Assembly: GCF_004104075.1 (NCBI RefSeq)
Contig: NZ_QOVK01000017.1
Location: 36,219 to 100,218, forward strand
DNA: 64,000 bases
DNA from: Leeuwenhoekiella polynyae
GTDB lineage: Bacteria; Bacteroidota; Bacteroidia; Flavobacteriales; Flavobacteriaceae
Direction of reading: 5' to 3'
The first letter of the stretch is position 1; every line of letters starts with the position of its first letter. A program made the position numbers and the translations under genes. Shown here piece by piece: positions 17,161 through 26,465 of this stretch. Under the pieces are notes generated by a model. It did no database searches. It was not told the origin of the DNA and saw nothing but the letters and a program-made list of their open reading frames with translations.

Positions 17161-18498
17161 TTAGTCATTAGCTGCTTCAATAGAGTCATCTTCTGTAGCG
17201 CTGTTCAATAATTTTTGATCTATATCTTTACTGGTTTTGGCTCCAAGCTTTTTTAGACGTTCTACACGGTTGATGAGATTGCCTTTTCCTGTAAGTTTTG
17301 TCATCGTGCGATCATAGGTGTTTTGTACCGTTCCCAGTTGGGTTCCTACTTTGATGAGTTCATCTGTTAACAGTGTAAAGGAGTCATAAAGTCTGCCGGC
17401 CTGCGTTGCAATTTCTATAGCATTCTTCTTTTGACGATCGTTTTGCCAAAGGTTTTCTACCAGTTTTAAAGCGGCGAGCAGGGTAGAAGGAGTAACAATG
17501 ATTACATTTTTACTAAAAGCTTCCTCATAAAGTTGCGGAGCATGGGCAGAAGCAATAGCAAAAGCGGGCTCGATGGGAATAAACATAAAAACCGTATCTG
17601 GACTTTCTTCTAAAAGAGCTTGATAATTTTTTGAACTCAAGGTATTAATATGGTTTTTTACCGAAAGAATATGCTGTTTAAGAAAGGTGTTTTTTAAATT
17701 TTCTTCAGTTTCAGAAACGTATCGTTCAAAGGCTGTAAGAGATACTTTACTGTCTACGATCATTTTTTTTCCATCAGGAAGATGGATTAATACGTCTGTC
17801 TGAAAACGTTTTCCGGTTTCGTCAGTATGGCTGTCTTGCAACGTGTATTCGCGATCTTTCTCAAGTCCAGATTTTTCAAGAACTCGAGTGAGTATTAGCT
17901 CACCCCAGTTTCCTTGCATTTTAGTATCGCCTTTTAATGCCTTGGTAAGATTATCTGCATCTTTACTCATTTGTAAATTGAGTTCTGCCAGACCTTTTAT
18001 TTGCTGTCTCAGTTCGCTGTGTCTCCCTAAACTTTCCTTATTTGTGTCTTCTACCTTTTTCTCAAAACTGTTGATTTTTTCTTGTAAGGGTTTTAAAATT
18101 GAGTTTAGGTTTTCTTTATTCTGAAACATAAATTTAGAAGATTTCTCTTCCAAAATTTTATTAGCAACAATCTCAAAATCCTTTGTGAATTTCTCCTGAA
18201 GTTTTTCTAGTTCAGCAGATTTTTCTGAGATGCGCTGTTCTAAGTTTTCAAAAGCTACATTACGGCTGGTTAGTTCATTTTGAAAAAACTCTTTATCGTC
18301 CTGCAGTTGCTCTTGTTTTTTGAGCAAATCAGCTTTTTCTTTTTCAAAACCTTCCAGTTGTTGCTCTTTGAGTTGTAATCTTTCGTGTAAGCGGGCAGTT
18401 TCAGATTTTTTTTTAAGACCAGTAATTAGTTGACCTAAAAAAAAGCCTATACTTAAGGATACTATAACACTAATTATCAGGATGAGACTATCATTCAT
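17161..18498 (-). CDS. rmuC: DNA recombination protein RmuC
   Basis: RmuC family proteins limit recombination between inverted repeats and are related to restriction-type nucleases. The start is ATG 18498 (MNDSLILIISVIV), which gives an N-terminal membrane anchor and 445 residues. An extended reading to 18525 runs into a dispersed repeat. A long coiled coil (about 35-180) precedes the conserved RmuC domain with MQGNWGELILTRVLEKSGL, DVLIHLPDGKKMIVDSKVSL and FMFIPIEPAFAIA. The K in VDSKVSL matches the nuclease-fold motif. It is the first gene of the rmuC-small protein-thioesterase run. Confidence 0.93.
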   Translation of the reverse strand: MNDSLILIISVIVSLSIGFFLGQLITGLKKKSETARLHERLQLKEQQLEGFEKEKADLLKKQEQLQDDKEFFQNELTSRNVAFENLEQRISEKSAELEKLQEKFTKDFEIVANKILEEKSSKFMFQNKENLNSILKPLQEKINSFEKKVEDTNKESLGRHSELRQQIKGLAELNLQMSKDADNLTKALKGDTKMQGNWGELILTRVLEKSGLEKDREYTLQDSHTDETGKRFQTDVLIHLPDGKKMIVDSKVSLTAFERYVSETEENLKNTFLKQHILSVKNHINTLSSKNYQALLEESPDTVFMFIPIEPAFAIASAHAPQLYEEAFSKNVIIVTPSTLLAALKLVENLWQNDRQKKNAIEIATQAGRLYDSFTLLTDELIKVGTQLGTVQNTYDRTMTKLTGKGNLINRVERLKKLGAKTSKDIDQKLLNSATEDDSIEAAND

Positions 18499-18512
18499 GC
18501 AACTGGGATTTA

Positions 18513-18613
18513 TTGGCACCCCCAAAGGGTTTAATACCCCGAGTCTTGCCTCTATATTGAAAAATTGTTTCTAATAAATAACTCGTGGGCTTGCCCCGAG
18601 GTAGTTTACTCAA
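18513..18613. repeat. Dispersed intergenic hairpin element, copy A
   Basis: The element contains CCAAAGGGTTTAATACC at one end and GTGGGCTTGCCCCGAGGTAG followed by TTTACTC at the other. The segment CTCGTGGGC-TT-GCCCCGAG forms a hairpin. It sits between the stop of the cobalamin ATPase gene and the start of rmuC. Related copies are at 49711 and 56781. Confidence 0.75.
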
Positions 18614-18635
18614 AGATAGGGATAAGGCTTTGGTA

Positions 18636-19424
18636 TTACCGAATAAAAAATCGCTGGTTTTCTTTGTTGAAGCCAATAATGTTATCGGGGAATAACTGTT
18701 CAAAAATCCCAGACTCTGTCAAGTTTTTCGGAGTGTCTTGCGTTGCTTTTCCGTTGTGAATCACCAGCATTTCATCAGACATCCCTAAAACCAATTCGAT
18801 ATCGTGCGATGTACTTAAGATCGTTTTTTGTTGCTCGTGAGCGATTGTTTTCAGTAAAGAAAAAATAGAAGCTTTGTGATGTAAATCAAGATGAGTTGTG
18901 GGTTCATCAAGCAAAATGACTTCCGTATTTTGGGCTAAAGCACGAGCAATTAGTGCTCTTTGAAATTGGCCGTCGCTTAGTGCGTGACAAGCTGTATTTT
19001 TAAGAGCTTCTAACTCAGTTGCGTTTATAGCATTTAAAATATGGACTTTATCTTCTTCTGAAAGTTTTCCTAACCAATTAGTATAGGGCTGTCTTCCTAG
19101 CGCAACCAACTCTAAAACTGTTAGGTTTTTTGAAATATATTGTCCGGTTAGAACTACGCTCAATTGTTTAGCTTTTATTTCAGCATCAAGTGTTTTAATA
19201 GGTGATTTTTCAAGTAAAACCTCTCCGGAAATAGGATTCTGAAGTCCGGCTAGTGTGCGTAATAATGTAGATTTACCAGAGCCATTAATACCCACCATTG
19301 TTGTTAAGGTTCCTTTTTTAAGAGAAAGATTCACATCTTCAACAATGATAATCTTTTCCTGTCCATTTTTATATCCAACGGAAAGTTTTGAACTGCTTAG
19401 CAATATTTTATTAAAATCTGACAT
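18636..19424 (-). CDS. btuD: ABC transporter ATP-binding protein, cobalamin/siderophore type (BtuD-like)
   Basis: The 262-residue cytoplasmic ATPase powers the importer encoded with it. Walker A is GINGSGKST (about 44-52), the signature is LSDGQFQRALIARAL (LSDGQ in place of LSGGQ), Walker B is VILLDEPTTHLD and the switch His is in STSHD. It belongs to the FepC/BtuD group and is separated from the permease gene by three bases. Placement opposite a cobalamin riboswitch supports B12 as the substrate; a siderophore is the alternative. The gene symbol is by context. Confidence 0.85.
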   Translation of the reverse strand: MSDFNKILLSSSKLSVGYKNGQEKIIIVEDVNLSLKKGTLTTMVGINGSGKSTLLRTLAGLQNPISGEVLLEKSPIKTLDAEIKAKQLSVVLTGQYISKNLTVLELVALGRQPYTNWLGKLSEEDKVHILNAINATELEALKNTACHALSDGQFQRALIARALAQNTEVILLDEPTTHLDLHHKASIFSLLKTIAHEQQKTILSTSHDIELVLGMSDEMLVIHNGKATQDTPKNLTESGIFEQLFPDNIIGFNKENQRFFIR

Positions 19425-19427
19425 TAC

Positions 19428-20456
19428 TTAAAATAAGAGTTTTTTCTTCCTAATTAAAAGCCAGATCACAACCGGCGCACCTATAATTGAAGTAATAGCG
19501 TTTATGGGTAGCGAGAATTCAAATAGAGGCATTTGTGCCAATGTATCGCAAAAAAGCATCAATACAGCACCTCCTAAAACGCAAGCCGGCATCAGCGTCC
19601 AGTGATTAGAAGCTGTAAACCATTGTCTGATCAAATGCGGAACGGCGAGCCCGACAAAGGCTATTGGTCCTACAAAAGCAGTTAGACTTCCTGCGAGAAT
19701 ACTGGTTGCTATTAAAATGATAAATCTGCTTTTTTGTAAGGAAACACCAAGCGTCTGAGCATAGTGATCACCAAGTAATAGACTGTTGAGGCTTTTTGTG
19801 ACTGAAAAAGCTAAAATCATTCCTATAAAGTAGCAAAACGAAAGAATTATTAGTGCATCCCAAGAGATGTCTCCCAGACTTCCGAAGGACCAAAACATAT
19901 ACCGCTGTAATTCTTCTGCCGGACTAAAATACGCGAGTATGCTTACCACTGCAGCAGTAAGACTCCCAAACATTAAGCCTATAATCAATAAAGCCATCGC
20001 ATCGCGAACTCTTGAGGCGACAAGCAATACAATGCTCAAAACAGCAAAACTTCCCAAGCTGGCAGCGAGAATGGTTCCCCAGCCATTAGGCACAACAAAT
20101 GCAGATAAGCCCAGAGCACTTCCTCCTAAAATAAAAAAAGCAACACCCAAACTTGCACCACTACTAATTCCTAATACAAAAGGTCCCGCCAGCGGATTTT
20201 TAAATAGCGTTTGCATCATTAAACCTGCAACAGCTAGTCCGCTTCCGGTCATAATAGCCGCTAAAGCTTTTGGAATTCGATAATCGAGAATGATATATTG
20301 CCAGGCTTCTTTTACACTATCATCCCCAAGAATAATTTGAATAATAGCCTTTAATGGAATCAGTACTGAACCCAAAGCAATATTGACTACGAACAGCAAA
20401 ATCAAAAGTGTTCCTAGAATTACAAATTGAACGCTATGTTTACTGGTACTATTCAA
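19428..20456 (-). CDS. btuC: FecCD-family ABC permease, probably for cobalamin (BtuC-like)
   Basis: The 342-residue protein has about ten hydrophobic helices and the FecCD hallmarks MTGSGLAVAGLMMQTLFKNP, LAGPFVLGISSGASLG and FVGPIAFVGLAVPHLIR. It forms the inner-membrane channel of a B12 or siderophore importer. Its start overlaps the end of the binding-protein gene by eight bases and the ATPase follows by three bases, so the three form a tight operon. Confidence 0.88.
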   Translation of the reverse strand: MNSTSKHSVQFVILGTLLILLFVVNIALGSVLIPLKAIIQIILGDDSVKEAWQYIILDYRIPKALAAIMTGSGLAVAGLMMQTLFKNPLAGPFVLGISSGASLGVAFFILGGSALGLSAFVVPNGWGTILAASLGSFAVLSIVLLVASRVRDAMALLIIGLMFGSLTAAVVSILAYFSPAEELQRYMFWSFGSLGDISWDALIILSFCYFIGMILAFSVTKSLNSLLLGDHYAQTLGVSLQKSRFIILIATSILAGSLTAFVGPIAFVGLAVPHLIRQWFTASNHWTLMPACVLGGAVLMLFCDTLAQMPLFEFSLPINAITSIIGAPVVIWLLIRKKKLLF

Positions 20457-21594
20457 GTGGTGTGAAAAAGTGAGAGGCTTTATTACTGTTAAGTTCCGGG
20501 TGAAAAATAGTTACCAGATCTTCAAGAACCCAGTCTGGTCGAGAAGGAGCCAACTCATAATAAAGCATTCCACCGGTTTCTCCTTTTGCAGCAGCAAAGC
20601 TGTAAATAGCTTTGTTTTTAAAAGCAGCAAATTGTGTGTAGGCATCATTTGTTTCTTTTAAAGATTGGTAGCTTTCAAAAGCATTAGGAGCAATCCAAAA
20701 TTCAGCATTTTGTGCCTTATCCAGAACACTTTCAATACTTAAAGAAAGGCTTCCGGTTCCCTTGGTGTCTTTATATAAATACTCAGCATTTGCATCAGCT
20801 ACCAGTTGTGCGGCCCAGCTTTCACCTTTTGGTAAATACCATACATCTTTAAACATAGCACCACTTAAAACTGTAGGCTTTTTCTTCGCTTTAAGGGCTT
20901 CTTTTTTTAAAGAATTGTAGTTGTCTTTTATGGAGTTGAAAATAGAATCAGCTTGTTTTTCTTTATTGTAGAGTGCAGCAAAAAATTTGATCCATTCTGC
21001 TTGACCAAGAGGAGAAGTTTCCGTCCAATCGCCATTATACAATACCGGAATATTTGCGCGTTGCAACGAGTTTAAGCTTTTGTTCTCACCTTCAACGCCA
21101 AAGCTCACCACAACATCAGGATTTAAATCGATCGCTCTCTCTGTATTTATAGATTCATTTTGTCCTAATTCTTCAATTTTTTCAGCCTTGATAAGCGCTC
21201 TTGTTTTGGGCGAAGAAATATAATCAAGATTTGGGAAACCCTTTAGAGTTTCTTCAACACCAAGCAGTTCTAGGGCGGGAATATGCGTTGTTGAAGTTAC
21301 CACGATTGAAGTAATCGGGATTGTTAGTATAGCATCTGCTTCGATGCTATCTGGTAGTTTTTGTCCTTCTTTGAGTAATGCATATCTGAAGGTTTTTTTA
21401 CTTCCGGGCCATGCTTGAGAAACACTTAAAATTTTATAAGCTTCGTGGTCTAGAATGTCAAATCCTGTAGCAAACTCTACTAGTGATTTGCTCGTTTGTT
21501 GATTCTCTGAAACTTCAGGTTTTGACTCGTTTTTACACGAGTTAAAGAGTAAAAAAGAGAAGAGAAATACAGTTGTAAATAGGTTTTTTATCAA
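20449..21594 (-). CDS. btuF: Periplasmic binding lipoprotein of cobalamin-type ABC importer (BtuF-like)
   Basis: A lipoprotein signal ending LLFNSC (Cys20) precedes a helical-backbone binding fold of the FecB/BtuF cluster. Diagnostic stretches include ADAILTIPITSIVVTSTTHI, ERAIDLNPDVVVSFG and GETGGMLYYELAPSRPDWVL. It captures ligand in the periplasm and docks on the permease encoded immediately downstream. The promoter region is shared with the divergent riboswitch-btuB unit, but no second riboswitch lies on this strand. Cobalamin specificity is inferred from that context. Confidence 0.85.
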   Translation of the reverse strand: MIKNLFTTVFLFSFLLFNSCKNESKPEVSENQQTSKSLVEFATGFDILDHEAYKILSVSQAWPGSKKTFRYALLKEGQKLPDSIEADAILTIPITSIVVTSTTHIPALELLGVEETLKGFPNLDYISSPKTRALIKAEKIEELGQNESINTERAIDLNPDVVVSFGVEGENKSLNSLQRANIPVLYNGDWTETSPLGQAEWIKFFAALYNKEKQADSIFNSIKDNYNSLKKEALKAKKKPTVLSGAMFKDVWYLPKGESWAAQLVADANAEYLYKDTKGTGSLSLSIESVLDKAQNAEFWIAPNAFESYQSLKETNDAYTQFAAFKNKAIYSFAAAKGETGGMLYYELAPSRPDWVLEDLVTIFHPELNSNKASHFFTPLE

Positions 21595-21696
21595 AATCGT
21601 CTGATTTGGTGTTTAGGTAGTAATTGAAATTCAAAAGTAAGATTAATTAAAAAAAGTAAGGTAGACTAAGTGATTTGATTAACTTCGCGCTTGAAT

Positions 21697-21893
21697 TTTG
21701 GTGGTTATTTTCTACTAACGGAAATACCTTAAAAGGGAATCAGGTGCTTAATTTTTTTAATATTCCTGAGCTGTTCCCGCAACTGTAAGCTTTGTTCGGT
21801 TAACCGAACGGTAAAATCGCTCTTACACCACTGTCTTTACGATGGGAAGGTTGATTTTTATACGCGAGCCAGGAGACCTGCCAGAAGTAACTA
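21697..21893 (+). ncRNA. Cobalamin (B12) riboswitch
   Basis: The 5' region of the btuB transcript carries the class hallmarks in order: AGGGAATCAGGTG, GAGCTGTTCCCGCAACTGTAA (given here as a run of neighbouring blocks from 21768), CCACTG, GATGGGAAGG and the B12 box AGCCAGGAGACCTGCC at 21867-21882. A strong internal stem TTCGGTTAACCGAA lies at 21795-21808. The btuB start codon is 38 bases after the aptamer. Binding of cobalamin should shut off the downstream receptor genes. Boundaries are approximate. Confidence 0.95.
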
Positions 21894-21930
21894 TTAACTG
21901 AAGACTTTCGGGGTAAAGGTCAAAGGGCTT

Positions 21931-23769
21931 ATGAATTTTAGATTTAACTACATTTTTGTAGGGATTCTGTTGTGTGCAGGGTTTCTTTATTCGCAAGAGC
22001 GTACGGTGACGCCTCTAGACTCTGTGTATTTAACAGATTCTAAATTAAAGGAATATTCTACCGGTCGCGATGTCTTGACGCTTTCTGATTCGATTTTGTA
22101 CCAAAACAGAGCTTTACTAACCAATACACTCAATTTTAACACGCCCATATATTTTAAAGAAAATGGCTTGGGAATGGTCTCATCACCATCATTTAGAGGT
22201 ACAACTGCTTCTCAAACCGCTGTGTTGTGGAATGGGATCAATATCAATTCTCAGTTTAACGGTCAGCTTGATTTTAATACGATCAACACCGGTGCTTATA
22301 ATGAAATATCAGTGCGTGGCGGTGGTGGAAGCGTCGTTTATGGTACGGGGGCAATAGGCGGAAGTGTACATTTAAACACGACGTTAAGCTTTGAAAAACT
22401 ACATGAACATAATCTCTTTCTTCAATATGGTAGCTATACTACTCGTGATGCTCGATACACTTTTAAATTGGGTACAGACCAATGGAGTTTAAATCTGGCA
22501 TTGTCCCGAAACAGCAGCGATAACGACTATGAGTATCCAAATGGAGGTGAAAATTTAAATGGTCAATTTGAAAATACTGCATTTAATGTAGGTCTGGGAT
22601 TTAAAATAAATGACAAGAATTCTATCAGGATTTTTAGCGAACTCTTTGACGGGGAGCGCCATTTTTCATTAATACGTGCTTCAGAGACTGCTACAAAATA
22701 TCAAGATCTAAATAGTAAGAATTTATTGGAGTGGGAGAGTAGCTTCGGAGATTTTATTTCGGTTACTCGACTGGCATATTTAGATGAACACTATAAATAC
22801 TTCGGAAATCTCAATTACGATTCGTTCACCTTTGGAAGGGCTAAAACATTTATCGCAAAATATGATTTGAGTTATTCTGTTTTAGATAATCTAACACTGA
22901 ATACCGTTTTGACCAATACCAACACGACCGGTGAAGGTTCAAGTTTAGGTGAAAATGATCGAAATATTTTTGCAGCTGCTCTTTTAATGAAACATCAGTT
23001 GGCTTCGGACTTTAAATACGAATTGGGTTTTAGAAAAGAAGCTACAGCCAATTATGATAGTCCGTTTTTGTTTTCTGTAGGAGCTACGAAAGACTTTAGT
23101 GATTTTTTCAGTTTAAATGTTAATGCTTCCCGAAACTTTAGAATTCCTACCTACAACGATCTGTACTGGTCTTCTGCCGGAAATCCTGATTTGCTTCCGG
23201 AGAAATCTTTGCAAGGGCAGATAGGAGCTGTGTTTAATTACCGCTCGTTGCGTTTAAACATCACAGGGTATTACAATTCGGTTACAGATATGATCAGATG
23301 GTTGCCCGGAAGCGATGGGGTTTGGAGACCGGTTAATGAAGATGAAGTGCAAATCTATGGTTTAGAATCGGGTTTAAACTGGTTTAAGACTTTTAAAAAT
23401 AAACACCGATTTTCTTTAAATGCGACCTATGCGTATACAATTTCAGAGAATAAAGAGACGGGTTATCAACTGATCTACGTTCCTTTTCATAAAGTCACTG
23501 CCGGGATGAATTATAACTATAAGCGACTGCATACAAACCTTCAATTCTTATATGTGGGAGAAGTGTTTACACGCAGTGATAACAACAGTCGATATAATCT
23601 AGATCCCTATACGGTTGGCAACTTCAGTATGGGCTATCGCTTCGGCAAATCAGAACAATTTGAACTGGGTGGACGTATCAATAACTTTTTTGATGCTGAA
23701 TATCAAAGTGTTGAAAACCGTTGGATGCCTGGTCGAAATTTTACTATGTACTTAAATTTTAAACTATAA
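21931..23769 (+). CDS. btuB: TonB-dependent outer-membrane cobalamin receptor
   Basis: The 612-residue receptor has a signal peptide (about 1-21), a plug domain with SPSFRGTTASQTAVLWNGIN and VRGGGGSVVYGTGAIGGSVH, and a 22-strand-type barrel ending in an aromatic residue pattern (FTMYLNFKL). The late conserved segment RINNFFDAEYQSVENRWMPG is typical of TonB receptors of the BtuB/vitamin group. It is the first gene after the cobalamin riboswitch, which is the main basis for the BtuB name. The BtuG-like lipoprotein gene begins ten bases later. Confidence 0.92.
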   Translation: MNFRFNYIFVGILLCAGFLYSQERTVTPLDSVYLTDSKLKEYSTGRDVLTLSDSILYQNRALLTNTLNFNTPIYFKENGLGMVSSPSFRGTTASQTAVLWNGININSQFNGQLDFNTINTGAYNEISVRGGGGSVVYGTGAIGGSVHLNTTLSFEKLHEHNLFLQYGSYTTRDARYTFKLGTDQWSLNLALSRNSSDNDYEYPNGGENLNGQFENTAFNVGLGFKINDKNSIRIFSELFDGERHFSLIRASETATKYQDLNSKNLLEWESSFGDFISVTRLAYLDEHYKYFGNLNYDSFTFGRAKTFIAKYDLSYSVLDNLTLNTVLTNTNTTGEGSSLGENDRNIFAAALLMKHQLASDFKYELGFRKEATANYDSPFLFSVGATKDFSDFFSLNVNASRNFRIPTYNDLYWSSAGNPDLLPEKSLQGQIGAVFNYRSLRLNITGYYNSVTDMIRWLPGSDGVWRPVNEDEVQIYGLESGLNWFKTFKNKHRFSLNATYAYTISENKETGYQLIYVPFHKVTAGMNYNYKRLHTNLQFLYVGEVFTRSDNNSRYNLDPYTVGNFSMGYRFGKSEQFELGGRINNFFDAEYQSVENRWMPGRNFTMYLNFKL

Positions 23770-23779
23770 ATAATCAAAA

Positions 23780-24844
23780 ATGAAAATTAATAAACTTAGT
23801 CTTTTAGCGCTTTTAGGCGTATTTATTTTAAACTCGTGTTCTAATGACGATGACAATCTAGAACCACTTCCTGAAGGGGATTACACTGATGGTTTTTTTG
23901 TTACTAACGAAGGAATGTTTGAAGGAAGAGGAACAGTCTCTTTTATAAGCGACGACTTACAAACTTCAGATATTGATGTGTATTCGACAGTAAATCCTTC
24001 TGAAAGTGATTTGGGTCAATTTGTACAGTCTATATTTTTTGACGAAGACAATGCGTATGTAATTTCTAATGGATCAAATTATATAACTGTCGTAGATCGC
24101 TATACCTTTGAATATATAGGAGTGATTGATTCAGAACTTTCAATTCCAAGATACGGTGAGGTTGTGAATGGAAAAGCTTATGTGACCAATCAGGGAGATT
24201 TTTCTACAGGAGCAGATGATTATGTTGTTGTAATAGATTTAGAAACCCTAACAGTAGAAAACACGTTAATTATCGGTAATAAAATTGATAAATTAGAAGA
24301 GGAAGACGGTCTGATTTATATTCAAGGAAGTGCCTTTAATGATGGTAATAGTATAAATGTTTTAGATCCAACTTCAAATTCTATTACAACTACGTATACA
24401 ACTGAAGGATCTCTTAACTCATTTGATATTGAGGATGGTTTTATTTATGCTTTAACGAGAAAGGATGTTGAAGGTACAGATCCTCTGGAAAAAGTAGCTT
24501 ATTTAGAAAAAATAGATCTTGCTACAGGAAATAGATCTACTCAGATTGTTTTTTCACAAGCAACCAGTGTTGCAAAAAACTTAACAATAGAAGATGATAC
24601 AATTTATTATATGATTGGTACTTCTGTATATAAAATAGCTTTAAGCACAAGTGAGGAGCCGTTGCAAGATTTACTTACTTTTAGCGGTAATCTTGCTTAC
24701 GGATTTGATGTAGAAGATGATCGCATATTTATTGCTCAAGGAACTTTTGATTCAGATAGTTTTGTTGAGATCTACTCAACAAATGGAAGTTTATTAAAAA
24801 ATATAACAGTTGGATTAGGACCCAACGGTTTCTATTTCAACTAA
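23780..24844 (+). CDS. Surface lipoprotein beta-propeller, BtuG-like cobalamin-binding protein
   Basis: The 354-residue product has a lipoprotein signal ending FILNSC (Cys20), then SNDDD, an acidic start expected for surface export in Bacteroidota. The rest is made of repeated four-strand blades with motifs such as NYITVVDRYTFEYIGVID, DYVVVIDLETLTVENTL and FIYALTRKD, like YncE propellers. In Bacteroides, BtuG proteins of this type bind B12 at the surface and cap BtuB. Gene order (riboswitch, btuB, this gene, ten-base gap) fits that model. The function is inferred from fold and context, not from a diagnostic ligand site. Confidence 0.78.
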   Translation: MKINKLSLLALLGVFILNSCSNDDDNLEPLPEGDYTDGFFVTNEGMFEGRGTVSFISDDLQTSDIDVYSTVNPSESDLGQFVQSIFFDEDNAYVISNGSNYITVVDRYTFEYIGVIDSELSIPRYGEVVNGKAYVTNQGDFSTGADDYVVVIDLETLTVENTLIIGNKIDKLEEEDGLIYIQGSAFNDGNSINVLDPTSNSITTTYTTEGSLNSFDIEDGFIYALTRKDVEGTDPLEKVAYLEKIDLATGNRSTQIVFSQATSVAKNLTIEDDTIYYMIGTSVYKIALSTSEEPLQDLLTFSGNLAYGFDVEDDRIFIAQGTFDSDSFVEIYSTNGSLLKNITVGLGPNGFYFN

Positions 24845-24871
24845 ACAACTTCTTACACTTTAAAGCATAAA

Positions 24872-24905
24872 AAAATCCGCTGATGAACTCAGCGGATTTT
24901 TAGTT
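24872..24905. terminator. Bidirectional terminator between the B12 operon and the S41 genes
   Basis: A perfect 12-bp stem (AAAATCCGCTGA / TCAGCGGATTTT) with loop TGAAC separates two convergent transcription units. A-rich and T-rich flanks serve both strands. Confidence 0.9.
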
Positions 24906-24920
24906 TATAAAAATGAAATG

Positions 24921-26420
24921 CTATTTCTTAATTTCCGGAAGTCTGTTATCATACATTCTTTGGTAAGTAGGAGAAAACATGTCGGTTTCTCCAACCAATT
25001 GATAAGCAGGTCCTGAACGACGTTTAGTGCTTCGGCTTTTTCCTAAAATTTGATCTAAAGCTAACCTTAAAAGTGGTTCGTCAGGATCTCCTAACTGCCC
25101 AAGATTAGTAAGATCTTCTTCCAATTCAAAATCTGGTTCGATACCTGTAGGAGGTCCTACCAAGCCATTAGCATTTGAATAGGTGTAAATCAAAGGTTGA
25201 ATCGCATAGGTATGATCTGGGTTTACGTTTTCTTTAAAGAAATTATCTCCATCATATAAAGTTGCAGACGCCTGAAATTTGCCAACTGTTGTAGTCCCAA
25301 TAGTAGTAACGTCTATGTAAGGTCGTAAACCAATAATGGTTAACTCACTCGCAGAGGCTGTACTTCCTGTACCTATTACATAGAGACGACTTAGATTTAA
25401 ACTGTTTATAGCTTCTTCATGATCTGTTTCGCTATAAATTGTAGAATTGAAACGATCAATTAAATTATCTGGACTTTCTAACTCAAAATAAGCTTGTGCC
25501 TCGGCATTCCATTGTTGTTTAGTTATAACATCTCCTTCAAATTGACCGGTAATCATTGAAGCCAAATCGATAGCGCTTGCAACAGAACCACCGCCATTAT
25601 ATCTTAAATCTAAAACTAAGTCAGTAACACCGTCTGCTTTAAAATCAGCAAAAGCAGCATTTAATTCGCCATCAAAATTAGACACGTAAGAGTTGTACAT
25701 TAAATAGCCTATTTTTTGACCATCTATATCAAGTGTTTCAGCAATATAAACCGGGTTTTCAGTAAACCCTTCTTCTTTAGTGAGTGTAACACTTTCTCCT
25801 GTATTGCTCACGGTGTTATCTGAAACCGAAGCTAAATTCAGTGTATAGGTATCTTGATTAAGTAAGGTTTGATAATTATTTATAGTCATCTGGGTACGTA
25901 CCGTCTACCTCCATAAAAAGATCGCCGCGCTCAATAATTGTGCTTGAAGCATTAGAATTAGGAGCAACATAACTTACATAACCAAAAATATCATTTGAAT
26001 TTGAAAAACGAACTAGACTAAATTTAAGTCCATTACTTTTGCTAACTCCAGAAAAACTGTTTTCTAACTCGATATAATTATCTGTTATAAAACTGAAGCG
26101 ATCTTGATCTGAAATCAACTCATCGTAATAAAAATTTTCAGGATCAGGATTCTCTGATAAATAGGTTACATATTCATTTGTATCAGTAAAGTAACCATCA
26201 GCCAATTCAGGGATGTCAGCTTTGTATAAATAATAAACATTCATCGCTTGGTAAATGAAGTCTTGAATAGGATAATCTTCTCTATCTAAAGTGACTTCTT
26301 CCGGTTCTTCAGTAGTAGGTTCTTCAACTAACTCTTCTGTAACATCATCATCATTAGAGCATGATGATAGCGCTAGAATACTTAGTAAGAGTATAAGAGT
26401 ATTAGAAAGTGCTTTTTCAT
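24921..26420 (-). pseudogene. Broken S41-family peptidase lipoprotein gene (two frameshifts)
   Basis: This is a tandem copy of the intact S41 gene at 26466. Its ATG at 26420 is followed by five A residues; with one more A the frame would read a normal lipoprotein signal (MKKALSNTLILLLSILALSS then Cys) continuing into SNDDDVTEEL. As written, translation stops after 12 codons. A second frameshift lies near 25880, where VDGTY leaves frame and TINNYQTLL resumes in another. The downstream part keeps the tail-protease features, including LDLRYNGGGSV and GSTASASELTI with the nucleophile Ser. It is most likely a degenerating duplicate; sequencing error in homopolymers is the alternative for the first break. 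Confidence 0.8.
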
Positions 26421-26465
26421 ATTATATTTGTATTTTTTTTAATAATTGAAGAATACATTGAAATA

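Noticed and set aside
18499..18703. Minus-strand frame and rmuC extension through the intergenic repeat
   Set aside because: The sequence is part of a dispersed non-coding element found at two other sites.
19867..20283. 138-codon plus-strand frame in the permease gene
   Set aside because: It is an antisense shadow of the FecCD permease, whose motifs are unmistakable.
21595..21696. A second riboswitch for the btuF-C-D operon on the minus strand
   Set aside because: No B12 box or aptamer pattern is found on that strand; only the plus-strand riboswitch is supported.
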